Shown here in pieces: positions 7,314-14,586 of a stretch of DNA of 39,380 nt. The stretch is from the IMG/VR virus record IMGVR_UViG_3300037827_000262, positions 1-39,380 of that record; one strand, written 5' to 3'. The notes below the pieces were generated by a model. It worked only from the letters and a program-made list of their open reading frames with translations, did not search any database and was not told the origin of the DNA. The translations under genes and the position numbers were made by a program. This DNA comes from a virus. How positions within the stretch are numbered: position 1 is the stretch's first letter; each line of letters begins with the position of its first letter.

Positions 7314-9020
7314 ATGGACAAGTTGGAGCAGATCCGCGAAATGCTCTCGCGTCTTGCGACGCTGGACCGTGAGAGCCTCGACGCGCTGCGCGCACTCATC
7401 GTCGAGGCAGGCGACGAGATCGACGCCCTCCCCGACACGGACGAGAACATCGCCGCGCTCATGGAGGTCGCCGACGCAGGCGAGCAGGTCATGGCGCGCG
7501 ACGCGGAACTGGTCGCGGCAGCGGAGAAGGCGACCGCCGACAAGGCGGCAGCGCGTGACCGCATCGCAAAGATCAAGAACAACGGCGAGGACCCCGACGC
7601 CGAGGACCCGGATGCCGTCGTCGATCCCGACGCAGAACTCGACGGCGAGCCTGCGAAGGATGGCGAGCCGGTCGCGGTCGCCGCGAGCGGCACCACCGTG
7701 TCGAAGATGGCGCGCAGCCGCCCGTCCACGCCAGCAGGACCGGAGGTCGAGCCGGACGCCAACGGTCGGCGCTTCAGCCTGACCGCCTCGCGCGAGTTGC
7801 AGGGGTTCCACTCCGGCGACGTCGTGCCGGACCGCATGGCGCTCGCGGTCGCGATGTGCCGGAACCTCGATCGCATGACGAAGCGCGACAAGGCTCGCGG
7901 CGACGTCGTGCTCGCATCGAGCGAGTGGTCATACCCCGAGGACCGTCGGCTCACCGACGACCCGGAGCGCAACGCCGAGATCCTCGACGCCGCGACACAC
8001 CCGATGTCATTGCGAGCGACCGGCGGCATCTGCTCGCCGGTGAACATCGACTGGAGCCTCGACACGTGGGCGATCGCTGACCGCCCGCTGCGCGACGGCT
8101 TCGCCGGGTTCCAATCGACGCGCGGTGGTCTCACCTACCGCCCGCCTGCGAACATCACGGACCTCGCCGGAGCGACGGCGGTGTGGACGGAGGCGACCGA
8201 CGCCGACCCCGGCTCTGCGGTCAAGCCCGTCATCCACATCGAGTGCCCGACGCCGGTCACGATCTACGCGGACGCCGTGTCGACGCGTCTCGGGTTTGGC
8301 AACATGCAGGCTCGGTTCGACCCGGAGACGGTCGCGAACAACACGGACATCGCCATCGCCGCAGCCGCACGGATCGCCGAGGCGAACCTGCTCACGGCCT
8401 TGCAGGCGTTCTGCGTCGGCAACGTGACGTGCACCGCCGAACTGCTCGGCGGTACTCGCGACCTGCTCGCGACGCTCGACAACGTGATCGCCGCGTTCAA
8501 GGATTGGAACCGCCTGTCCGACAATCAGATGCTCACGGTCGTCTGGCCTCGTTGGGTGCGCAACTTAATCCGCGCAGACCGCGTTCGCGAACTAGCGCAC
8601 GACGGCTCCAGCGTCGACCCGCTCGCGATCCCCGACGCGTACATCGACTCGCTGTTCTCGATGCGGAACATCAAGCCGATCTGGACGCTCGAAGGGATGC
8701 CCGCGCAGGGAGACGGCGACTACCCGTCGCAGAACTTCACCGAGTTCACGATGGACACGATCGTCCCCGAGTTCCCCGACTCGCTGATGTGGAACCTCTA
8801 CATCGAGGGTGCGATCCAGTTCCTCGACGGTGGACGGCTCGACCTCGGCGTGGTCCGTGACTCGACGCTCGACGCGACGAACGACTATGAGACCTTCACG
8901 GAGACCTTCGAGGGACTCGCCAACCGTTCCTTCGTCGGCGGTGTGCTCCAGATCGTCACGGCGCTCTGCCCGACGGGCGGATCGGCAGCGACGGTCGACA
9001 CTCACACGCTCTGCGCGTAG
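7314..9020 (+). CDS. Major capsid protein (HK97-fold) with N-terminal delta-like domain
   Basis: Encodes 568 residues. Residues 1-100 form a charged helical, coiled-coil-like segment (MDKLEQIREMLSRL...), as in the scaffold/delta domain of HK97-type capsids, followed by an acidic linker. The body from ~160 contains capsid-like stretches such as GGICSPVNIDWSLDTWAI, RGGLTYRPP, TATAVWTE-type motifs, CPTPVTIYADAVSTRLGFGN and LMWNLYIEGAIQFLDGGRLDLGVV. It lies directly after the protease gene, the canonical place for the major capsid gene, and is preceded by a good ribosome-binding site. The N-terminal region is likely removed during maturation by the upstream protease (inference). Confidence 0.85.
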   Translation: MDKLEQIREMLSRLATLDRESLDALRALIVEAGDEIDALPDTDENIAALMEVADAGEQVMARDAELVAAAEKATADKAAARDRIAKIKNNGEDPDAEDPDAVVDPDAELDGEPAKDGEPVAVAASGTTVSKMARSRPSTPAGPEVEPDANGRRFSLTASRELQGFHSGDVVPDRMALAVAMCRNLDRMTKRDKARGDVVLASSEWSYPEDRRLTDDPERNAEILDAATHPMSLRATGGICSPVNIDWSLDTWAIADRPLRDGFAGFQSTRGGLTYRPPANITDLAGATAVWTEATDADPGSAVKPVIHIECPTPVTIYADAVSTRLGFGNMQARFDPETVANNTDIAIAAAARIAEANLLTALQAFCVGNVTCTAELLGGTRDLLATLDNVIAAFKDWNRLSDNQMLTVVWPRWVRNLIRADRVRELAHDGSSVDPLAIPDAYIDSLFSMRNIKPIWTLEGMPAQGDGDYPSQNFTEFTMDTIVPEFPDSLMWNLYIEGAIQFLDGGRLDLGVVRDSTLDATNDYETFTETFEGLANRSFVGGVLQIVTALCPTGGSAATVDTHTLCA

Positions 9021-9026
9021 GTCGCC

Positions 9027-10304
9027 TTGACGTCTCGCTTCGACAGCCTCGGTGTTGTTCCGGCACCAGTCGTACCGCGCCCCCCTCAGGTCACACTGAT
9101 CGGGAGCGCGGTGCGACCGCCGGACGCGCTCGACCCGAACACACTCGGCGCTCCGACGGGGCTGCCTGCGGATCTCCAGACCGAACTCTCGCGACGTAAG
9201 GGCGCGGCGTGGACGGCTGGTTTCCAGTACCAGCCAGAGAACCACTACGAGGCGGAGCCACGCGACGCGTGCGACTTCACCACCATCGACTACGCGGCGC
9301 TGCCGACGCCCGGAGGACTTCTTGCCGTGGCCGTCCCGCTCGGCGGTACGCAGACCGCAGCGACGCACGCCTACGTCGTGTATGCGATCGATCAGAACGG
9401 ACATACGGCGAAAAGTTCCGAGGTCACGGTCAGCAACGCGCTCAACGACGCGAACGTCCTGACGTGGGACAAGGTTGCCGACTACGCGCAGTATGCGATC
9501 GCTGGTCGCGTCCACGGCTCACTCGGACTGCTCGCCGTGGTCGGACCGTTCGACGAGGACGAGACGGCGACGTGGACGGACACCGGCTCGATCTCGCCGG
9601 GTGCAGCGCCACCGTCGACGAACACGACTGGCGGTCCGGGGATCTACACGAACCTCGCGATCGTGAAAGTGGTGCCGTACCTGCTCCGCTCCGAGGACAA
9701 GTGCACGTCGTTCGGTTTCCCCGAGCACGACTTCATCGGTCGCGCTAAGCGGCTCTCCGACAACGCGCAGTACGCAGGCGTCGAGGCGGAGTTCTGGGGC
9801 GGCGCGCTCGCGCGGTCGCTCTCGTATCCGAACGACTACCTCACGAACCCGACGACCGTGACGGACGTCACACCGGGTAGCGGGCCTCCATCCGTCGCGC
9901 GCGGACTCGCGATCTTGCAGGACGCACTTGCCAACTGCGGGTTCGGCGGGCAGGGCATGATCCACTTGCAGCCGCAGACCTCGCCGACCTTGCTGACGTC
10001 ACGGCGCAACGGCCAGTTCCTGTACGACATCTTCGACAACGTGGTCGTCCCCGGCGTCGGCTACACCGGCCTCGGTCCTGACAACGCGGCGCCGACCGCT
10101 GGTTGCGCGTGGATGTACGCGACCGACCTCGTGATGGTGCGCGTCGAGGACGAGGCGACCGTGACGCCGGACTCGATGGCGGAGGCGCTCGACCGGGGAC
10201 AGGCGGGCGAACCCAACACGTTCACCTACTACGCCGACCGTTTCGCGTGCGCATATTTCGACGGGTCTTGTCACTTCGGGATTCAGGTGACACTCCCGAC
10301 ATGA
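9027..10304 (+). CDS. Head-region structural protein with inserted Ig/Fn3-like domain
   Basis: Encodes 425 residues from a TTG start six bases after the capsid stop. The outer parts include ACDFTTIDY, GVEAEFWGGALARSL, LAILQDALANCGFGGQGMIH, RRNGQFLYDIFDN and WMYATDLVMVRVED, a set found in the protein encoded after the capsid gene in some actinophages. An Ig/Fn3-like insert (~residues 95-195) contains THAYVVYAIDQNGHT, VTVSNALNDANVLTW and AIAGRVHGS. It is probably a virion protein of the head or neck, perhaps a second capsid or vertex component. The exact role is not recognised. Ig-like inserts often bind surfaces weakly. Confidence 0.6.
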   Translation: MTSRFDSLGVVPAPVVPRPPQVTLIGSAVRPPDALDPNTLGAPTGLPADLQTELSRRKGAAWTAGFQYQPENHYEAEPRDACDFTTIDYAALPTPGGLLAVAVPLGGTQTAATHAYVVYAIDQNGHTAKSSEVTVSNALNDANVLTWDKVADYAQYAIAGRVHGSLGLLAVVGPFDEDETATWTDTGSISPGAAPPSTNTTGGPGIYTNLAIVKVVPYLLRSEDKCTSFGFPEHDFIGRAKRLSDNAQYAGVEAEFWGGALARSLSYPNDYLTNPTTVTDVTPGSGPPSVARGLAILQDALANCGFGGQGMIHLQPQTSPTLLTSRRNGQFLYDIFDNVVVPGVGYTGLGPDNAAPTAGCAWMYATDLVMVRVEDEATVTPDSMAEALDRGQAGEPNTFTYYADRFACAYFDGSCHFGIQVTLPT

Positions 10305-10346
10305 CCAACGGTGTAACTTTCCAAACGTGATCGACAAGGAGATGCG

Positions 10347-11558
10347 ATGACCCCCGGACCGACCGACAATGGTGGCGCGATTTGGGCCGTGGCGACACGC
10401 GTCTGTGTGCTCGACCCCGAGGGTTTCGTCGTCCCCGGCTCCAACACGTTCTCGACCGACACCAACCTGAAGGCGACGCTCACGCCTGTCATCGAGACCG
10501 GCGACGACATCGCGATCAAGAACGGCGGCGGCGATCTCTCCGTGTTCGGCAAGCACGACGACATGGTGAAGCACGCGACGGTCGCGATCGAGTTTACGAA
10601 GCCTGACGCCGCGCTCGAAGCGGCGTGCTGCGGCGGTGTCGTCCTCGCGTCCTCGGCAGCGGCGCTCGGTGCGCCGTCCGATGTCGTCCTCACGACGCAG
10701 TCCGGCGGGACACTCCCGGCTGGCGAGTACGCGTACGAGGCCACGTACTACAACGCCTTCGGCGAGACGACCGCCTGCGCGCCAGTCGGGATCGCGGTGA
10801 GCGCGAGCGGCAAGGTGGTCATCGTCGTCCCGAACCTCGCTGGCTCCCTCGGCGCGAAGGTCTACGGGCGTGCTCCCGGCATCCCACAGTTCATCGGCTA
10901 TATCCCCTCGTTTGGCGGCTCGGACGCAACGTCGGCTGCTTCCGGAACCGGCACGATCGCCTCGCTGACGTGCACCGCTCTCACGAACCCGATCCCCGAA
11001 GGCGCGACCTTCATGATCGACGGCGACACGAACACGCCGCCAGTCATATTCACGATGGCCGAGACCGCCGCCATCGGCTCCGTCACGATCTCCGTCGTCC
11101 CGATCGCCGTCACGACCACGATCGCTCCGAGCGGCATCCAGCCGGTCCTCGTCGACACCGGCGCGGTTACGCCGTTCGGCGGCGCGCCGAGCGTCGACCG
11201 CACGGCAGGCGTCGGCACGATGGGCTACCAGCACTCCGCGCTCGGTCCCGTCGGCAACCCCTACGGCGTCTCGCTGGAGTTCTGGGAGAAGCGGATCATC
11301 GACGGGGAGCAGGCGACGGACTACCCGTTCTGGCACATCGTCTGGCCGAAGGTGACGGGCCTGCACACGATGGCGCGCGACTACACGAACGCCGCGCTCC
11401 AGACAATGCTCGAAGGGATCGGACGAACGAACGACAACTGGGGCAGCGGTCCGGTCGGGGACTGGCCGTTCGACTCGACCGAGTTGGAGCAGCGCATGTT
11501 CTGCGGCGCGGACATCGTTCCCGTCTCCGCGATAGATCCCATCGGCGCGCTCCTGTAG
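10347..11558 (+). CDS. Major tail (tube) protein with inserted Ig-like domain
   Basis: Encodes 403 residues; AAGGAG lies 5 nt before the ATG. The N-terminal part (ETGDDIAIKNGGGDLSVFGK, ATVAIEFTKPDAALEAACCGG) and the C-terminal part (YGVSLEFWEKRI, YPFWHIVWPKV, TNDNWGSGPVGDWPF) match actinophage tail-tube proteins. They are separated by an Ig-like insert (~105-275) with GEYAYEATYYNAFGETT and VYGRAPG. No other tail-tube candidate lies between the terminator and the chaperone genes, which supports the call. Its place before the adaptor gene is not the commonest order but occurs in some phages of Actinobacteria. Confidence 0.65.
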   Translation: MTPGPTDNGGAIWAVATRVCVLDPEGFVVPGSNTFSTDTNLKATLTPVIETGDDIAIKNGGGDLSVFGKHDDMVKHATVAIEFTKPDAALEAACCGGVVLASSAAALGAPSDVVLTTQSGGTLPAGEYAYEATYYNAFGETTACAPVGIAVSASGKVVIVVPNLAGSLGAKVYGRAPGIPQFIGYIPSFGGSDATSAASGTGTIASLTCTALTNPIPEGATFMIDGDTNTPPVIFTMAETAAIGSVTISVVPIAVTTTIAPSGIQPVLVDTGAVTPFGGAPSVDRTAGVGTMGYQHSALGPVGNPYGVSLEFWEKRIIDGEQATDYPFWHIVWPKVTGLHTMARDYTNAALQTMLEGIGRTNDNWGSGPVGDWPFDSTELEQRMFCGADIVPVSAIDPIGALL

Positions 11559-11567
11559 GTTGCGGGC

Positions 11568-12455
11568 ATGGCTCGCACTGGGCCGTGCAGCCCGTGGATC
11601 AACGGCACGGACGTCGCGGCCATCCCCTCAGTCGCTGCGGCGATCACGAAGCCACCCAAGGTCAACGTCCCGGCGTTCACCGTCGAGCAGGTCACGGCGA
11701 TCTGCGCGGAGGCGGCGGCTGCCGCGTCGCTGATCCTCTACCGCAAGAGCGGCATGGTCTACAGCGGCAAGTGCGGGCCGGTCACGGTTCGTCCGGTCGC
11801 GCGCCCGGTGAACGTCGACCGTCGACGGATGGCGAGCGGCGGCGCGTGGGGTCTCGGCGCGTGGATGGGCGCGGCCTCGTGGTACAACCTCGGACTCGAC
11901 GGCGTGGTCACGCACTTCGGTGACTCGCAGCCGCCCGAGATCCCGCTGCCCGACTACCCCATTCGCGAGATCGTCGAGGTCAAGATCGATGGCGTCGTCA
12001 TCCCGCCGATCGAGTACGAACTGCGCGACAACAAGACGATCGTCAGGATGCGCCCGACCGCGAGTTACGTCCCGACCGAGCGATGGGGCTGGCCGACCGC
12101 GCAGATCAACGACCTCCCCGACGACCAGCCGGGGACGTTCTCGATCACGTACACGTTCGGTCAGGACGTCGACGACGGCGGACGGCTCGCGTGCCGTCGG
12201 CTCGCGGAGATCCTCGCGCTCCCGGCGTTCGGGGACATGTCACGGCTACCTGCAAGGCTCACGGCGATCTCTCGGCAAGGCGTCTCGGCGAACGCGCTGA
12301 ACGTCGCGGACCTGATCTCCAAGGGGCAACTGGACATCTACGAGGTCGACGTCTGGCTGATGGCGGTCAATCCCGGTCAGGCCGACAGGCAATCACTAGT
12401 GTGGTCCCCGGACGTCGCGCGCGTGCGGCGCACCCGGTATCCGACGAGAGGCTGA
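11568..12455 (+). CDS. Head-to-tail adaptor
   Basis: Encodes 295 residues. The helical N-terminus (AICAEAAAAASLILYRKSG) followed by YSGKCGPVTVRPVARP, then PIREIVEVKIDGVVIPPIEY and DQPGTFSITYTFGQDVDDGG, matches the actinophage adaptor that docks on the portal ring. The helical segment LACRRLAEILALPAFG followed by RLTAISRQGVSAN is typical of the C-terminal half. Order supports the call: tail tube, adaptor, small proteins, terminator. It starts with ATG ten bases after the previous stop. Confidence 0.75.
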   Translation: MARTGPCSPWINGTDVAAIPSVAAAITKPPKVNVPAFTVEQVTAICAEAAAAASLILYRKSGMVYSGKCGPVTVRPVARPVNVDRRRMASGGAWGLGAWMGAASWYNLGLDGVVTHFGDSQPPEIPLPDYPIREIVEVKIDGVVIPPIEYELRDNKTIVRMRPTASYVPTERWGWPTAQINDLPDDQPGTFSITYTFGQDVDDGGRLACRRLAEILALPAFGDMSRLPARLTAISRQGVSANALNVADLISKGQLDIYEVDVWLMAVNPGQADRQSLVWSPDVARVRRTRYPTRG

Positions 12456-12456
12456 G

Positions 12457-12612
12457 ATGTCGACCAAGGACCCGTTCGCAGCCCCGGAGCAGACCCACGA
12501 GGTCGTTGCTCCTGTCAAGCCGGTCGTCTCGCCGCCTGTTGTGACGGCGCCGGACCTCACGCCGCCCGAGGGCGACGGACTCGGGCTACACGAGGACGCT
12601 CCCGGTGAGTGA
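12457..12612 (+). CDS. Short Pro-rich hypothetical protein
   Basis: A 51-residue frame (MSTKDPFAAPEQTHEVV...) starts one base after the adaptor stop and ends overlapping the GTG at 12605. It is Pro/Val-rich and probably disordered. Its place in the coupled head-tail series and the TGAGATG junction support translation. Short Pro-rich peptides at this position occur in related phages, but no function is known. Confidence 0.55.
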   Translation: MSTKDPFAAPEQTHEVVAPVKPVVSPPVVTAPDLTPPEGDGLGLHEDAPGE

Positions 12613-12910
12613 CTTCCCCGCCGCCCGGTTCCGCGAGGCAGGAGCGACCGCCGACGAGATCGCGCTGCTCGCGCGCGAGTGGGACCGCTCCGACGTCGTA
12701 GTGCAGTCGAGCATGGCCGGGTGGTTCAAGAGCGTCGCGACCGGCGACATCGGCGACTACATCGAAACGCTCCGAGAGGGCGGTCATTTCGCCGAGGACG
12801 AGTTGCTGGACGCGACCGAGCCGGACGGCGCCGACGACGGCGAGAACGGCTCAGGGGACCACGAGGACGGCCCTGAGGCCGATCGGGAGACCGACTCGAC
12901 GGCGGAGTAG
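12605..12910 (+). CDS. Small acidic hypothetical protein of the head-tail region
   Basis: Encodes 101 residues from GTG, overlapping the previous gene by 8 nt. The first 60 residues are helical (FREAGATADEIALLAREWD, VVQSSMAGWFKSVATGDI) and the rest is an acidic Asp/Glu/Gly-rich tail. The position between adaptor and terminator suggests a stopper or connector accessory protein, but the sequence does not match a known stopper. Left as hypothetical. Confidence 0.55.
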   Translation: MSDFPAARFREAGATADEIALLAREWDRSDVVVQSSMAGWFKSVATGDIGDYIETLREGGHFAEDELLDATEPDGADDGENGSGDHEDGPEADRETDSTAE

Positions 12911-12912
12911 CG

Positions 12913-13404
12913 ATGGGCGCGCTCTCGCAGTTCGGGACCTACGCGCAGGCGCTCCTCACGATGTTCGTCGACGCGCTCACCACGCTCGGCGTGGATCTCC
13001 CCGAGAGTCAGTACGTCTCGGCTGGACAGGTCGCGTGGGACGGGCCGTCCATGACCATCGAACTCGGCACGATCACGCAGGGGCAGCCGGGTCGCCCGGT
13101 CGGCGACACGTTCCAGCCCGCGAGCGTCACGATCACGCAGGCGCAGTTCTTCGTCCAGATCATCCGCGAGACCTCGGCGCTCTCTGGCGAGGGCTGGGCC
13201 GTGAACATGGTGCCGGACTCGGAGCAACTCGGCGACGAGGGGACGACGGCGCTCGATGACGCTGGCGCGCTCGTCAAGGCTGCGATTGCCGTCCACGCCG
13301 CGATCGGTCAAGGCAAGGGGTTCGTGATCGACTCGTGCAGCCCGCTCGGTCCGCAAGGCGGTCTCTCGGCGATGCGCCTCTCGATCACCGTGAGCCTCGA
13401 CTAA
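12913..13404 (+). CDS. Tail terminator-like protein
   Basis: Encodes 163 residues. LPESQYVSAGQVAWDGPSMT, then TQGQPGRPVGDTF and AQFFVQIIRE, resembles the actinophage tail terminator or neck protein (typical pattern: LP.rqYva.G..aWDc..l.v...).The terminator caps the tail tube and joins it to the head. Its stop TAA overlaps the next ATG (TAATG), so the two are coupled. The gene-order position before the gp10-like gene supports the call. Confidence 0.6.
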   Translation: MGALSQFGTYAQALLTMFVDALTTLGVDLPESQYVSAGQVAWDGPSMTIELGTITQGQPGRPVGDTFQPASVTITQAQFFVQIIRETSALSGEGWAVNMVPDSEQLGDEGTTALDDAGALVKAAIAVHAAIGQGKGFVIDSCSPLGPQGGLSAMRLSITVSLD

Positions 13405-13838
13405 TGCCCGGCGTCGAACTGAAACTCGACCACGCGCGCATCCACGAACTCCTCGTCGGCACCGACGGTCCGGTGTTCCGCCACATGATCGAACGCGTCA
13501 CGCGCTTTCAGGACGCGGCGCGTCGGCAGCAGCCTCGTCGGACCGGCTGCTTGCAGGACTCGACGGTCAAGCGGTTCGAGGTCGCGAACGGTGAACTCCA
13601 GATCCGAGTGATCTCCGACACAACGTCGTGCTCGCCGACCCGGACGTCGTACTCGCTGTTCGTCCACGAGGGAACCGAGGCGCACGTCATTCAAGCCATC
13701 TTTAGCGTGCTCGCCTTCATGTGGGCGAACGGGCCGAACGGTCCGGGCATGTACTACTTCACGTGGGTGTTCCACCCCGGCACGCAACCCAACAGGTTCT
13801 TCACGGACAATCTCCACATCCTCGTTGACCCGATCTAG
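13404..13838 (+). CDS. HK97 gp10-like tail completion protein
   Basis: Encodes 144 residues from the ATG at 13404. The N-terminal helix (IHELLVGTDGPVFRHMIERV) is followed by RRTGCLQDSTVKRF, YSLFVHEGTEAHVI, LAFMWANGPNG and FHPGTQPNRFF. The HEGTxxHVI and HPGTxPNRFF motifs are hallmarks of HK97 gp10-like proteins of siphovirus necks. The frame is open upstream to 13335, but the homology starts at 13404 and the TAATG overlap decides the start. Confidence 0.75.
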   Translation: MPGVELKLDHARIHELLVGTDGPVFRHMIERVTRFQDAARRQQPRRTGCLQDSTVKRFEVANGELQIRVISDTTSCSPTRTSYSLFVHEGTEAHVIQAIFSVLAFMWANGPNGPGMYYFTWVFHPGTQPNRFFTDNLHILVDPI

Positions 13839-13878
13839 GCTTCGATGCGTCCATCCACGCTGAGACAGAGGAGCCGAA

Positions 13879-14355
13879 ATGCCAACACTCGACCCGATCG
13901 GGCGCGTCGCGAATCCAGAGGAGGAACTGGACTTCGAGCCGGTCACCATTCCGATCGTCGCGTACACGAAGGACAAGAAAGAGGTCGTCAAGGAGGTCCG
14001 GTTCCGTGGCGTAATGCCGACCGGCGCGGCGCTCGAAGTCCTGCGCTCGATCACCGTCAACCGGCGCGGCGAGCAGACGGTCCCTCCCGCCGTCGTGATG
14101 GCGTACCTCGACGCTGCCGTGCTGCCCGAGGACGTCGAGTCGTTCCGCGAGTTCATCTCGGACTCGGCCATCTACATCGAGCAGACCACGCTGTTCGAGT
14201 GCTACGTCCAGTTGACGGAGTGGTACTCCGAGCGCCCTACACGGCGGCAGTCCGGCTCGCGTGGCTCGCCCGCGCCGACGAGGCGGACCTCTCAGGCCGC
14301 TGCGCGCTCGCGGGCATCGACGACCTCGAAGCGCTCGACCTCGGGAAAGCGCTAG
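13879..14355 (+). CDS. Tail assembly chaperone, upstream (G-like) product
   Basis: Encodes 158 residues; the ATG follows GAGGAG. The conserved part runs to about position 14235 (FEPVTIPIVAYTKDKKEVV, VRFRGVMPTGAALEVLRS, LFECYVQLTEWYSE). The final ~40 residues are Arg/Ser-rich and look like out-of-frame reading of the next coding segment, so the functional long product is probably made by -1 frameshifting into the frame ending at 14585. The protein sits directly before the tape measure gene, as expected for the chaperones that coat it during tail assembly. Confidence 0.75.
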   Translation: MPTLDPIGRVANPEEELDFEPVTIPIVAYTKDKKEVVKEVRFRGVMPTGAALEVLRSITVNRRGEQTVPPAVVMAYLDAAVLPEDVESFREFISDSAIYIEQTTLFECYVQLTEWYSERPTRRQSGSRGSPAPTRRTSQAAARSRASTTSKRSTSGKR

Positions 14356-14585
14356 ACGTCGTGTACGCGCTCGCGCTCGACGACCGCTGCTCGGTCGACG
14401 AGACGCGCCGCGAGACTCGTGTGCGGTTCAATGAGTGGCTCCTGTCGCCGCTCGATCCGCAGGCGGCGCGCGTCGAGCGCGAGCGCAAGGCAGACGCGGA
14501 GTGGGGACTGAGCGCCGAGGCGATACGCGACGCGGCGATCAAGGACGCGCGTATGAAAACCTACGGCCCACCGCCGGGAGGCTGA
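14220..14585 (+). CDS. Tail assembly chaperone, frameshift extension (T-like)
   Basis: The -1 frame relative to the upstream chaperone reads APYTAAVRLAWLARADEADL, ALDLGKALDVVYALALDD and FNEWLLSPLD, a coherent helical T-like segment with no good start codon or ribosome-binding site of its own. It should be translated as a fusion with the upstream product. The switch most likely lies near 14221-14240. No canonical XXXYYYZ heptamer is present in frame; CGCCCT at 14233-14238 is a weak candidate. The stop is two bases before the tape measure start. Confidence 0.7.
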   Translation: MVLRAPYTAAVRLAWLARADEADLSGRCALAGIDDLEALDLGKALDVVYALALDDRCSVDETRRETRVRFNEWLLSPLDPQAARVERERKADAEWGLSAEAIRDAAIKDARMKTYGPPPGG

Positions 14586-14586
14586 C

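Noticed and set aside
14236-14355. Arg/Ser-rich tail of the upstream tail chaperone as a functional domain
   Set aside because: It is the out-of-frame reading of the well-formed T-like segment. It is probably only the terminal tail of the unshifted product.
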